Source: Amycolatopsis sp. QT-25
GTDB taxonomy: Bacteria; Actinomycetota; Actinomycetes; Mycobacteriales; Pseudonocardiaceae
DNA: 64,000 bases
Reading direction: 5' to 3'
Assembly: GCF_029369745.1 (NCBI RefSeq)
Contig: NZ_CP120210.1
Coordinates: 992,001 to 1,056,000, forward strand
Shown one piece after another: positions 1 through 8,217 of this stretch. Each line of letters begins with the position of its first letter. Position 1 is the stretch's first letter. Made by a program: the position numbers and the translations under genes. A model generated the notes under the pieces. That model saw nothing but the letters and a program-made list of their open reading frames with translations, was not told the DNA's origin and did no database searches.

Positions 1-167
1 CTCCGACATGCCCATTAGACTGCCAGATGTGAGACATGGTTTCCTCAAGTGTCACATTTGTTGGCCGATCCGGGGAATCAACGCGCACTTCACCGTGGTC
101 ACGGCAGAATCCAGGGCGAGGCTTGGCGTACTCTCGCGTCCGGCCAACCTGATCTCAGTCCCGGGGA

Positions 168-1712
168 ATGATGACCGAGCAGCCGAACGCGAATCCGCAG
201 CAGCCTGGTGAGCCAGCGGGCGATCGGCTGGCGCCGCGCCCGCTGGCCAGGCCCGCCGTCGATCCGGCGCAGGCGGCCACGTTCGGCAGGCCGCGCGGCG
301 TCGACGGCGCCTTCGACAAGCTGTACCAGCCCGGCGCGAACGGGCAGGCCGCGCCGGGACTGAACCTGGCGCCCCCGACACCGGAATCGCTCGCCGAGGC
401 CTTTCGCCGTCCGCCGGGCGCCGAAGGTGTCGTGCTCGAGCGGCCGCACGGGTCCAACGGCTCCGAACCGTCCTCGAACGGTGCGGAAGGTCCGCTCTGG
501 ACCACGACTTCGGACCCGTGGCGCGACCCCGGCTCCGGTGCGGTGCTCGCCGGGCCCGCCGTCCAGCAGGACTCGGAAGAGGAGAAGGACGCGAAGCGCC
601 CGCAGGGTGCGCTGCTGAGCCTGCCGGAGGTTCTCTTCGGACGGCGTGTGCAGGCGAAGGCGCTCGCGATGCTCGCCGCCGTCGCGCTGGTCGTCGGCGC
701 CGCCGGGGGGCTGATCGGCTGGTGGTTCGCCGACACCGGCAGCGAACTGACCGGCCAGGCCAGCATCTCCGAAGCCGACGCGGCCAAGGAACGTCCGGCG
801 GGCTCGATCGCGGACATCGCCCACCGGGTGGCGCCCGCCGTGGTCTCGCTCGAGGTGTTCAAGCCCGGCGCCGAAGCCGGTCAGCAGGGCTCCGGCGTCG
901 TCATCGACACCCAGGGCTACGTGCTCACGAACGAACACGTGATCTCCACCGCGACGACCGATTCGGCCACCAAGGTCACCGCCGTGTTCTTCGACGGCAG
1001 GCGCGTCGAGGCGAAGGTCGTCGGCGCCGACCCCAAAACCGACCTGGCCGTGGTCAAGGTCGACGTCGGCAACCTGACCGCGTTGCAGGTCGGGAAGTCG
1101 TCCGACCTCGCCGTCGGGGACTCGGTGATCGCCGTCGGTTCACCGCTGGCGCTGCAGAACTCGGTCACCGCCGGCATCGTGAGCGCGCTCAACCGGCCGG
1201 TCACCGCGGGCGGCGACGGTGGCAGCGCGCCGGTGATCTACGAGGCCATCCAGACCGACGCCGCGATCAACCACGGCAACTCGGGCGGCGCGCTCGTGGA
1301 CGCGACCGGCGCGCTGGTCGGGATCAACTCGGCGATCCGCTCGTCCAGCGCCGAAGGCGGCAGCATCGGCATCGGTTTCGCCATTCCGAGCGACTACGCG
1401 GTGAAGATCGCGAAAACACTGATCAAGGACGGCAAGGTCGTCCATCCCGACATCGGCATCAACGCTTCGTCCACCGTCGCGGGCTCCAGCACCATGGGCG
1501 CGCAGGTCCGCAACGTGGCCCCCGGCGGCCCGGCCGCCTCGGCCGGGATCAAGGAAGGCGACGTCGTCACCGAAGTCGGCGGACGGGCCGTGCGCGACTC
1601 GGCGGAGCTGCTCGTCGCGGTCCGCGCGCGCGAAGTCGGCGAAGTGGTCCCTGTCCGCCTTGTCCGGGATGGGTCTTCGCTTGTGGTGGACGTGAAACTG
1701 GCCTCGGACTAG
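168..1712 (+). CDS. htrA: HtrA-type membrane-anchored serine protease with PDZ domain
   Basis: This is an S1C (DegP/HtrA) protease that would act on misfolded or regulatory proteins outside the membrane. The first 160 residues are a disordered Pro/Ala-rich cytoplasmic tail. One membrane segment follows (about 165-188), then a trypsin-like domain with His near 257 (TNEHVIS), Asp near 292 (PKTDLAVV) and Ser near 372 (NHGNSGGAL), and a C-terminal PDZ domain (about 420-510). At 514 residues it has the usual length for actinobacterial HtrA. A second ATG at 171 fits the weak GGGGA ribosome site slightly better than 168. It is followed 56 bases later by tatB, the order known in mycobacteria, where the pair lies downstream of sigE-rseA; those genes would lie left of this window. 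Function by family is confident; its substrate is not known. Confidence 0.93.
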   Translation: MMTEQPNANPQQPGEPAGDRLAPRPLARPAVDPAQAATFGRPRGVDGAFDKLYQPGANGQAAPGLNLAPPTPESLAEAFRRPPGAEGVVLERPHGSNGSEPSSNGAEGPLWTTTSDPWRDPGSGAVLAGPAVQQDSEEEKDAKRPQGALLSLPEVLFGRRVQAKALAMLAAVALVVGAAGGLIGWWFADTGSELTGQASISEADAAKERPAGSIADIAHRVAPAVVSLEVFKPGAEAGQQGSGVVIDTQGYVLTNEHVISTATTDSATKVTAVFFDGRRVEAKVVGADPKTDLAVVKVDVGNLTALQVGKSSDLAVGDSVIAVGSPLALQNSVTAGIVSALNRPVTAGGDGGSAPVIYEAIQTDAAINHGNSGGALVDATGALVGINSAIRSSSAEGGSIGIGFAIPSDYAVKIAKTLIKDGKVVHPDIGINASSTVAGSSTMGAQVRNVAPGGPAASAGIKEGDVVTEVGGRAVRDSAELLVAVRAREVGEVVPVRLVRDGSSLVVDVKLASD

Positions 1713-1768
1713 CGAGTTCGGCCGGGGTACCCTGAACGGGGAAGACGCCGAGGCGGAGGTTCACACGG

Positions 1769-2188
1769 GTGTTCGAGAGTGTCGGCTGGGGCGAGATCCT
1801 CATCATCGTCGTCGCGGGTCTTTTCATCCTCGGTCCGGAACGGCTGCCCGAAGCGGCGGCCTGGATGGCGAAGAGTGTCCGCAAGGTCCGGGATTTCGCG
1901 ACCGGGGCCAAGACGCAACTGCGCGAAGAGATGGGCCCGGAGTTCGATCAGCTGCGCAAGCCGCTGGAAGACCTGCGGGGCCTGCGGAACTTCGACCCGA
2001 AGCGGGTCGTCACCCAGCACCTGTTCGACGGTGACACGGATCCGCTGGGGCTCAAGGACGTCAACGGCACCAAGGGCGCGAACGGGTCCAACGGCGCCGC
2101 GAAGCCCAACGGCTACCCGGCGACGGCCTCGCAGCCGGAGCCGCTGAAGCCCGGGGAACGCCCGCCGGTCGACCCCGACGCCACCTGA
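1769..2188 (+). CDS. tatB: Twin-arginine translocase subunit TatB
   Basis: TatB works with TatC as the receptor for folded Tat substrates at the cytoplasmic membrane. The 139-residue protein has the TatA/B layout: a short N-terminal membrane helix (about 8-22), the GPERLPEA hinge, an amphipathic helix, then a charged, Gly/Asn/Pro-rich tail. The GTG start is preceded by GGCGGAGG about 9 bases upstream. TatB rather than TatA is supported by the Pro-containing GPERLP hinge, the length, and the position directly after htrA, as in mycobacteria. It ends facing mrp, with a family A inverted repeat in the 71-base gap. Confidence 0.92.
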   Translation: MFESVGWGEILIIVVAGLFILGPERLPEAAAWMAKSVRKVRDFATGAKTQLREEMGPEFDQLRKPLEDLRGLRNFDPKRVVTQHLFDGDTDPLGLKDVNGTKGANGSNGAAKPNGYPATASQPEPLKPGERPPVDPDAT

Positions 2189-2196
2189 CCTTCCCG

Positions 2197-2252
2197 CAAT
2201 CGGTCACCTACTTGCGATGGTCATCCCTCGCAAGTAGGGGACCAATTGCGAA
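2197..2252. repeat. Family A inverted repeat between convergent tatB and mrp
   Basis: Two 22-base units (2197-2218 and 2231-2252) face each other across a 12-base spacer. Each begins and ends CGCAA/TTGCG; the left unit continues CGGTCACCTACTTGCG and the right is its near complement (CGCAAGTAGGGGACC...). It starts 9 bases after the tatB stop and ends 7 bases from the mrp stop. The stem could terminate transcription in both directions, but there is no U-tract. Close relatives lie at 16969, 39283, 45787, 54998 and 55285. Confidence 0.85.
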
Positions 2253-2259
2253 GAGGGGG

Positions 2260-3405
2260 TCAGCGGCCCGCGGGGGTGACGTTCAGCATCATCCCGGCCA
2301 GCCCGCGCGCCCGGACGGTCAGCTTCTTCGCCGCCTCCTTGAGCACGAGCGACGCCGGCGCGTCCGGTTCGGCCAGCACGATCGGCGTGCCCGCGTCGCC
2401 GTGGGAGACCACGCGCGGGTCCATCGGGACCTGGCCGAGCAGCGGCACGGTCGACCCGACCGACTTCGACAGCGAATCGGCGACGGACTGCCCACCGCCG
2501 GAGCCGAAGATCTCCATCCGTCCGCCGTCGGGCGTTTCCAGCCACGACATGTTCTCGATGACCCCGGCCACCCGCTGCCGCGTCTGCAACGCGATCGCGC
2601 CCGCGCGCTCGGCCACCTCGGCGGCCGCCTGCTGCGGGGTGGTGACGACCAGGATCTCCGCGTTCGGGATGAGCTGCGCCACCGAGATCGCGATGTCGCC
2701 GGTGCCCGGCGGCAGGTCCAGCAGCAGGATGTCGAGGTCGCCCCAGAACACGTCGGCGAGGAACTGCTGCAGCGCGCGGTGCAGCATCGGCCCGCGCCAC
2801 ACCACGGGGGTGTTGCCCGGGGTGAACATGCCGATGGAGATGACCTTCACGCCGTGCGCCTGCGGCGGCATGATCATGGTGTCGACCTTGGTCGGCTTCT
2901 CCCGCGCGCCGAGCATCCGCGGCACCGAGTGCCCGTAGATGTCCGCGTCCACCACGCCGACGGAAAGCCCGCGTTCGGCCATCGCGGCCGCGAGGTTCAC
3001 CGTCACCGAGGACTTGCCGACGCCGCCCTTGCCGGACGCGACGCAGTAGACCCGCGTCAGCGAACCCGGCTGCGCGAACGGGATCACCGGTTCCGCGGCG
3101 TCACCGCGCAGGGATTTTCGCAGCTCCGTGCGTTGTTCGTCACTCATCACGTCGAGCTCGACCCGGACGTCGCTGACGCCGGGGAGCTTCTTGACGGCTT
3201 CGGTGGTGTCGTTGGTCAGTGTCGCCTTCAGCGGGCAGCCGGCGACCGTCAGGTAGATCCCGACGGTGACCACACCGTCCGAGCCCACCTCCACGCCCTT
3301 GACCATGCCGAGTTCGGTGATCGGTTTCTTGATCTCCGGGTCGTACACGGCCTTCAGCGCGGTGCGGACATCGTCGACGCTGGGGAGTTGCTGCGTACTG
3401 GTCAC
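2260..3405 (-). CDS. mrp: Mrp/ApbC-family P-loop ATPase, iron-sulfur cluster carrier
   Basis: Mrp/ApbC proteins bind and deliver Fe-S clusters in the cytoplasm. Residues 1-90 form a DUF59/MIP18 domain (AVYDPEI...). The ATPase domain has a deviant Walker A (SGKGGVGKSS, about 127-136), the VDADIYG switch motif and the LLLDLPPGTGD Walker B. The usual CxxC that holds the bridging cluster, after the ENMS motif, is absent: the loop reads ENMSWLETPDGGRMEIFGSGGG's start without cysteine, which I believe is common in actinobacterial Mrp. The GTG start has only a weak purine-rich upstream site. The gene is convergent with tatB and followed upstream by the DUF1003 and CBS genes on the same strand. Confidence 0.92.
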   Translation of the reverse strand: MTSTQQLPSVDDVRTALKAVYDPEIKKPITELGMVKGVEVGSDGVVTVGIYLTVAGCPLKATLTNDTTEAVKKLPGVSDVRVELDVMSDEQRTELRKSLRGDAAEPVIPFAQPGSLTRVYCVASGKGGVGKSSVTVNLAAAMAERGLSVGVVDADIYGHSVPRMLGAREKPTKVDTMIMPPQAHGVKVISIGMFTPGNTPVVWRGPMLHRALQQFLADVFWGDLDILLLDLPPGTGDIAISVAQLIPNAEILVVTTPQQAAAEVAERAGAIALQTRQRVAGVIENMSWLETPDGGRMEIFGSGGGQSVADSLSKSVGSTVPLLGQVPMDPRVVSHGDAGTPIVLAEPDAPASLVLKEAAKKLTVRARGLAGMMLNVTPAGR

Positions 3406-3414
3406 CCCACCATG

Positions 3415-3924
3415 TTACGTACCGGTAGCGGCGCGGTCGGGTCTGGCCTTGCGCGGCTTGGCATCGAGATCTTCGCGGAGCCGGTCGAGTTCGCCCCGCA
3501 GGAAGTCCCGGGTGGCGACCTCGCCGAGCGCGATCCGCAGCGACGCCAGCTCCCGGGCGAGGTATTCGGTGTCCGCCTTGGTCTGTTCGGCGCGGTTCCG
3601 GTCTTCCTCCAGCGAGACGCGGTCGCGGTCGTCCTGGCGGTTCTGCGCCAGCAGGATGAGCGGCGCGGCGTAGGCGGCCTGGGTGGAGAACGCCAGGTTC
3701 AGCAGGATGAACGGGTACGGGTCCCAGCGCAGGGAGACCGCCACCAGGTTCAGCACGATCCAGACGATGACCGTGAGTGTCTGCCAGAACAGGTACTTGC
3801 CGGTGCCGAGGAACCGCGCGACCCGTTCGGTGAGCCTGCCGAAGGTGTCCGGATCCAGGTTCAGCCGGAACCGGCCTTGGCCGCGGGGCTGGTCGAGCCG
3901 TCGACCGGACGTCAGTTCAGGCAC
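3415..3924 (-). CDS. DUF1003 family membrane protein
   Basis: A 169-residue integral membrane protein of unknown function. Two hydrophobic helices (about 45-67 and 70-92, containing WQTLTVIVWIVLNL and the conserved NLAFSTQAAYAAPLILL) are followed by a charged helix likely to form a coiled coil (QNRQDDRDRVSLEEDRNRAEQT). This is the standard DUF1003 layout. The GTG start overlaps the end of the upstream CBS gene by eight bases (GTGCCTGA), so the two are translationally coupled. The pair is conserved next to mrp in mycobacteria. An open frame extends further upstream but lacks family similarity and lies inside the neighbour. Confidence 0.88.
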   Translation of the reverse strand: MPELTSGRRLDQPRGQGRFRLNLDPDTFGRLTERVARFLGTGKYLFWQTLTVIVWIVLNLVAVSLRWDPYPFILLNLAFSTQAAYAAPLILLAQNRQDDRDRVSLEEDRNRAEQTKADTEYLARELASLRIALGEVATRDFLRGELDRLREDLDAKPRKARPDRAATGT

Positions 3925-5224
3925 GTTCGGCCTCCTCGCTCTCTTCGGTGGTCTCGCCGGTGCTGTCGTGCAGCCCGGTCTCGCGCCAGTCCTCCGGCAG
4001 CAGGTGGTCGAGCACGTCGTCGACGGTGACCGCGCCGAGCAGGTGGTGCTCGGCGTCCACCACCGGCCCGCAGGTGAGGTTGTAGGCGGCGAAGTAGCGG
4101 GTGACCTCGGACAAGGTCGCGTTCGGCCGCAGCGCGGGCAACTGGGTGTCCACGGTGCTCGCCACCATCTCCGCGGGTGGTTCGCGCAACAGCCGCTGGA
4201 AGTGCACGACACCGACGAAGCGGCCCGTCGGCGTCTCCGTCGGCGGACGGCTGACGAACACCATGCTCGCCAGCGCCGCCGGGAGGTCGGCGTTGCGGAT
4301 GTGCGCGAGCGCCTCCGCGACCGTGGCGTCCGGCGTCAGCACCACCGGTTCGGGGGTCATCAGCCCGCCCGCGGTGTCGGAGGAGTACTCCAGCAGCCGT
4401 TTCACCGGCGCCGATTCCTCGGGTTCCATCAGTTCCAGGAACCGGTTCTGGTCGGCGGGCGCCAGTTCGGCCAGCAGGTCGGCGGCGTCGTCGGGGTTCA
4501 TCGCTTCGAGGATGTCGGCAGCCCGTTCCTCGGCGAGGTAGGACATCAGTTCCTTCTGGTCGTCCTCGGGAAGCTCCTCGATCACGTCGGCGAGGTGCTC
4601 GTCGTCCATCGCGTCGGCCACCTCATGCCGCCGTTTCAGCGGCAGATCACGGACCGTGGCGGCGATGTCGGCCGCGCGCATGGTGTCGAACAGCATCAGC
4701 AGCTGCGCCGCGCCCTGGGTCTGGCCGGTCAGGTCGGTGAGCCCCAGTCCGGACACCTCCGACCACGGCAGCACCTGCATCGGCGTGCGCCGCTTGCCCA
4801 GGCCGAGTCTGCTCGACCGTTCGCGGATCGCGAGTTTCGCGAGCACCCAGTCCCGCGTTCGCGTCGGCTCCATGCCGGCGTCGACGACGGTGACGCGGGT
4901 GTCCGAGCCCGTGAGCGTCGCGTACGCGTCGAAAAGCTGCCCGACCACCAGTACCTCGTTGGGCCGCTGATGGAAGCGCCGCATGTTCACCGATCCGGTG
5001 GCGAGGGTGACCGCGCTGGGCTCGATCGAGGTCACCCGCAACATCGGCACGAACACCCGGCGCCTGGTCGTCAGTTCGACCACGATGCCCAGGATCCGCG
5101 GTGGCTGCTGATCCAAACGCAGGCCGGCCACCACGTCCCGCACCTTCCCGATCGATTCGCCATCGGGTCCGAAAACCGGCAAACCGGCCAGTTGAGCTGC
5201 GAATACCCTGTTCACGGCTGCCAT
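3917..5224 (-). CDS. PRC-barrel / MgtE N-domain / CBS-pair protein lacking a membrane domain
   Basis: The 435-residue protein begins with a PRC-barrel (about 1-75), then an MgtE intracellular N-domain made of helical repeats (AADILEAMNPDDAADLLAEL and similar, about 170-285), then two CBS motifs (about 290-415). These are the magnesium-sensing parts of MgtE, but no membrane segment follows, so it cannot be a transporter alone. It is the counterpart of mycobacterial Rv1232c. Coupling to the DUF1003 membrane protein suggests it may regulate that protein in response to Mg2+ or nucleotides (inference). It starts with ATG; no strong ribosome site is visible. Confidence 0.88.
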   Translation of the reverse strand: MAAVNRVFAAQLAGLPVFGPDGESIGKVRDVVAGLRLDQQPPRILGIVVELTTRRRVFVPMLRVTSIEPSAVTLATGSVNMRRFHQRPNEVLVVGQLFDAYATLTGSDTRVTVVDAGMEPTRTRDWVLAKLAIRERSSRLGLGKRRTPMQVLPWSEVSGLGLTDLTGQTQGAAQLLMLFDTMRAADIAATVRDLPLKRRHEVADAMDDEHLADVIEELPEDDQKELMSYLAEERAADILEAMNPDDAADLLAELAPADQNRFLELMEPEESAPVKRLLEYSSDTAGGLMTPEPVVLTPDATVAEALAHIRNADLPAALASMVFVSRPPTETPTGRFVGVVHFQRLLREPPAEMVASTVDTQLPALRPNATLSEVTRYFAAYNLTCGPVVDAEHHLLGAVTVDDVLDHLLPEDWRETGLHDSTGETTEESEEAERA

Positions 5225-5268
5225 GCCCGAAGGTTATCGGCTCACGGGGCGGGAGACGATTCGTGTGA

Positions 5269-6180
5269 TCAGGGCAATGCCCAGGCGGCGATTGCGGGAA
5301 CGGCGGCGTAGGCCGGGTCTTCGGCGATGGTCTCGGGCGACGCGCCTTCGGCGAGGTCCTCGTGGAGCCAGATCCAATTCCGCACCGCGCGGACGAGCGT
5401 CCACGCGCGTGTGCGTTCGGCGTCCACTTCGGCCGCCTCGGCGAACCACGCGATCTTCTCGTCCATTGTGGACTCGTTCGCCCGGTTCCAGAGGATCGAG
5501 ATCGCGCCGAACTCGAGATCCCCCGAAAGTGGCTTCGGGTCGATCACCAGCCACGGTTCGCGGTCCCCGGCGAGGACGTTCTCGAAGTGCAGGTCCTCGT
5601 TCACCATCAGCTCACCGGCTTCCGGGCCGAGGTGCACGCAGACTTCCACGGCCGCGTCGACGTACTCGCGGTCGAACGGTTCACCCAGTTCGCTCCAGGA
5701 CGCCGGGAGTTCGGTGACCAGCTCCGCGGCTTCCTCGCGAAGGGAGCGCCGCAGCGTTTCGGGAGCGGGGACGGCCAACCGTCGCGCGATCGCGCCGACC
5801 GTCTCGACGGCCTGCCGGATCGGCTCCGTTTCCAGCGACCGGGTGGCGTCGAGCCGCTCCAGGAGCAGCACGCCGTCCTCGGGCACGTTGTCGTACATCA
5901 GAACCGCGCCCTGACCGGCCCAAGTGGACAGTGCCAGCGGTTCGTCGCCGGATTCCTCGTGCGGCCAGCCGAGTTTGAGGATGGCGGGGGAGCCGTCCGC
6001 GCGGCGCACGGGCTGCGCGACGCCGACGAAACCGTGCATGGCCTCGCCGTCGTAGTCGAGCTGCCACTTGGCGGTGTACTTCTCGGCGAGGAACGGCAGC
6101 GAGTCGAGCCATTCGGCGGCTCCGGGGCCGAGTCCGGCGGCGCGATCGAGGAATCTGGGCGGGATCTTGAAACCGGTCAC
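5269..6180 (-). CDS. Aminoglycoside/hydroxyurea phosphotransferase-like kinase (APH_6_hur family)
   Basis: A 303-residue kinase-fold protein like streptomycin 6-phosphotransferase and hydroxyurea kinase. The catalytic loop reads NEDLHFENVL, with catalytic Asp and Mg-binding Asn present; the usual first His of the loop is Asn, which I recall as common in this subfamily. The metal-binding segment is VIDPKPLSGDLEF. The GTG start at 6180 (VTGFKIPPRFLD) matches where family similarity begins; an open frame further upstream is non-coding. Substrate is unknown. It is a single gene inserted between the conserved CBS gene and the SPFH gene, transcribed divergently from the latter (88-base gap). Confidence 0.85.
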   Translation of the reverse strand: MTGFKIPPRFLDRAAGLGPGAAEWLDSLPFLAEKYTAKWQLDYDGEAMHGFVGVAQPVRRADGSPAILKLGWPHEESGDEPLALSTWAGQGAVLMYDNVPEDGVLLLERLDATRSLETEPIRQAVETVGAIARRLAVPAPETLRRSLREEAAELVTELPASWSELGEPFDREYVDAAVEVCVHLGPEAGELMVNEDLHFENVLAGDREPWLVIDPKPLSGDLEFGAISILWNRANESTMDEKIAWFAEAAEVDAERTRAWTLVRAVRNWIWLHEDLAEGASPETIAEDPAYAAVPAIAAWALP

Positions 6181-6268
6181 GGACCCACCTTGGCAGGCCT
6201 GTCCACCGTGTTTTCCCCGTGACCCGCCCGGCGTACCGTGAACAGCGAGAACAACCCCGGGAGCAGCC

Positions 6269-7111
6269 ATGGTGGTGGAGATTCTCAGTGCGGTCGCCGT
6301 CGCGGGCGGTGCTTGGTTCGCGGCCGGCCTTCGCGTGGTGAAACAGTACGAACGCGGCCTCGTGTTCCGGTTCGGGCGGGTGCGCCCGAACATCCGGCAG
6401 CCGGGACTCGCGCTGCTGGTGCCGTTCGCGGACCGGCTGCAGAAGGTCAACATGCAGATCGTCACGATGCCGATCCCCGCACAGGACGGCATCACCCGCG
6501 ACAACGTCACCGTGCGGGTGGACGCGGTGGTGTACTTCAAGGTGATCGACCCGGTGCTGGCCGCGGTCAACGTGCAGGACTACCGCTCGGCCGTCGGCCA
6601 GGTCGCGCAGACCTCGCTGCGGTCCATCATCGGCAAGAGCGACCTGGACGACCTGCTGTCCAACCGCGAACGGCTCAACGAGGGGCTGGAGCTGATGATC
6701 GACAGCCCGGCGCTGGACTGGGGTATCCACATCGACCGGGTCGAGATCAAGGACGTCGCGCTGCCGGAGTCGATGAAACGCTCGATGTCCCGCCAGGCCG
6801 AAGCCGAACGCGAACGACGCGCGCGGGTCATCTCGGCGGACGGGGAACTCCAGGCGTCGTACAAGCTCTCGCAGGCGGCCGCGACCATGGCCGACACCCC
6901 GGCGGCGCTGCAGTTGCGGCTGTTGGAGACCGTCGTGCAGGTCTCGGCGGAGAAGAACTCGACGCTCGTCCTGCCGTTCCCGGTGGAACTGCTGCGTTTC
7001 CTCGACGCGAACACGCCGAAGCGCGAGGCTCCTCCTGCGCAGGGCGACGGTGAGGTGGCGCCGGCGCCGCGCGAACCGGACGACGCGGAACAACACCCGG
7101 GTGTCGGCTGA
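6269..7111 (+). CDS. SPFH/band-7 slipin-type membrane protein
   Basis: A stomatin/slipin homologue of 280 residues. A short N-terminal hydrophobic anchor (about 1-22) precedes the band-7 domain, with the typical VVKQYERGLVFRFGRV, PGLALLVPFADRLQKVN and AQDGITRDNVTVRVDAVVYF blocks, then a coiled coil (RQAEAERERRARVISADGE). Such proteins form oligomeric membrane scaffolds and often pair with an NfeD protein, but none is adjacent here. The C-terminus is a short Pro/Ala-rich tail. It starts at ATG 6269 close after the divergent kinase. Confidence 0.9.
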   Translation: MVVEILSAVAVAGGAWFAAGLRVVKQYERGLVFRFGRVRPNIRQPGLALLVPFADRLQKVNMQIVTMPIPAQDGITRDNVTVRVDAVVYFKVIDPVLAAVNVQDYRSAVGQVAQTSLRSIIGKSDLDDLLSNRERLNEGLELMIDSPALDWGIHIDRVEIKDVALPESMKRSMSRQAEAERERRARVISADGELQASYKLSQAAATMADTPAALQLRLLETVVQVSAEKNSTLVLPFPVELLRFLDANTPKREAPPAQGDGEVAPAPREPDDAEQHPGVG

Positions 7112-7160
7112 GCGACCTCAGGTCGGGCTCGATCAGCGAAAACCCCAGCTCAGCGAGTCA

Positions 7161-7189
7161 GGCGAGAGCAAAGGTCCCTTGCTCTCGCC
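7161..7189. terminator. Family C hairpin (AGCAA-AGGTCCC-TTGCT) between convergent genes
   Basis: GGCGAGAGCAA and TTGCTCTCGCC form 11-base perfect arms around the loop AGGTCCC. It lies 50 bases after the SPFH stop and 16 bases before the stop of the convergent DUF4190 gene, where a bidirectional terminator would be expected. The core AGCAAAGGTCCCTTGCT recurs at 27434, 29489 (as complement), 38562 and 60277. Confidence 0.75.
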
Positions 7190-7204
7190 GCGCGTGAGAC
7201 CGCG

Positions 7205-7930
7205 CTAATCCAGCTCGCCCCGCACGCCGAGGATGATGAAGGTCCCGCCGAAACCGACGTACAGCGCGATGACGACGTAAGCGATGATCACCGCCGCGAG
7301 CGCGATGCCGCGTCCGCCCGCCTCGCCGCGATTCGCCTTCGCCAGCCCGATGTGTCCCAGGATCAGGCCGACGATCACGGTGACGCACGAGCAGAGGCCG
7401 ACGATCGAGCACACCAGTCCGGCGATCGCCATCCCGTTTTCCTGTGATCGCGGAGGCGCCACCACCGCGTACGGGTTGTACGGCCGCGGCGACGGATACG
7501 CGACCGGCAGCGGCGCGGGCGCATACACCGGAGGAACCGGCGGAGCCGCGAACGGCGGCGGAACGGGCTCGGCGGTCAGCGGGTCGATGGCCTGCCCGTA
7601 CGTCTCGTCCGGGACCGGCACGGAAGCCGGATCGGGAGCAGGAGCGGGGTCCGGGGCAGAAGCCGAAGGTGCCCCGAACGGAGCGGGCGGCTCGAACGGC
7701 GCGGGCGGCGTGAAGGGCGCCGGCGGCTGGAACTGCCGTGGTTCCGTCGAACTCGCCACGGTCTCGGCCGCCGAAGACTCAGAAGCCGCTGTTGACTCAG
7801 AAGCCGCTGTTGACTCAGAAGCCGCTGTTGGCTCAGAAGACGCCGACGGAGCCGATGTCGGGTCCGCGAAGGTGTCCGAGTCGGTGTAGGACGACGTCGG
7901 CGGTGTGTCCTGAGAGTCGGAACTGCTCAT
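7205..7930 (-). CDS. Proline-rich DUF4190-type membrane protein
   Basis: The 241-residue protein has a long low-complexity N-terminus: a Ser/Ala/Glu stretch built from six-residue repeats, then Pro-rich PPAPF repeats. Two C-terminal membrane helices follow (GMAIAGLVCSIVGLCSCVTVIVG and ALAAVIIAYVVIALYVGF regions), typical of DUF4190. A SPXPYNPYAVVAPP stretch precedes the helices. The start at 7930 (MSSSDSQD) is supported by AGGGGG about 9 bases upstream; an in-frame GTG further out lacks one. It occupies the place of mycobacterial Rv1233c. Function unknown. Confidence 0.82.
   Translation of the reverse strand: MSSSDSQDTPPTSSYTDSDTFADPTSAPSASSEPTAASESTAASESTAASESSAAETVASSTEPRQFQPPAPFTPPAPFEPPAPFGAPSASAPDPAPAPDPASVPVPDETYGQAIDPLTAEPVPPPFAAPPVPPVYAPAPLPVAYPSPRPYNPYAVVAPPRSQENGMAIAGLVCSIVGLCSCVTVIVGLILGHIGLAKANRGEAGGRGIALAAVIIAYVVIALYVGFGGTFIILGVRGELD
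7776..7829. repeat. 18-base tandem repeat inside the DUF4190 gene (3 copies)
   Basis: Three identical 18-base copies (GACTCAGAAGCCGCTGTT on the + strand) plus a degenerate fourth encode the repeated TAASES hexapeptide. The length is a multiple of three, so copy number can vary without frameshift. Confidence 0.9.
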
Positions 7931-8217
7931 CCGGTTGGCCCCCTGGTTCGTGCGGGACACCACCGTATCCGGGGACGGCTCACGAGACGCCCGCGGCTCC
8001 GTGCCCTGGCCGCCCGCTTCACCGATTGCAAGGGGAACCCACCGAAGGGCTGCTGAACCAGGTCCGTCCCCTCGGACTGGGATCGCCTTGTCGCTGTGGT
8101 GACATGGCCACGGATGGCGTACGCGTGACTGCGCTCATAGCGAGGTCCCCGCTCAGGCGTCATACTCACCGGTAACCCAGCGCCGGGAGCCCGGTGCGCG
8201 CGAATTTAGGAGCAGCC

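Noticed and set aside
2212-4029. Long open frame on + strand across mrp and DUF1003
   Set aside because: It is antisense to well-supported genes; high GC third positions create such frames and its product is Arg/Gly/His-rich without domains.
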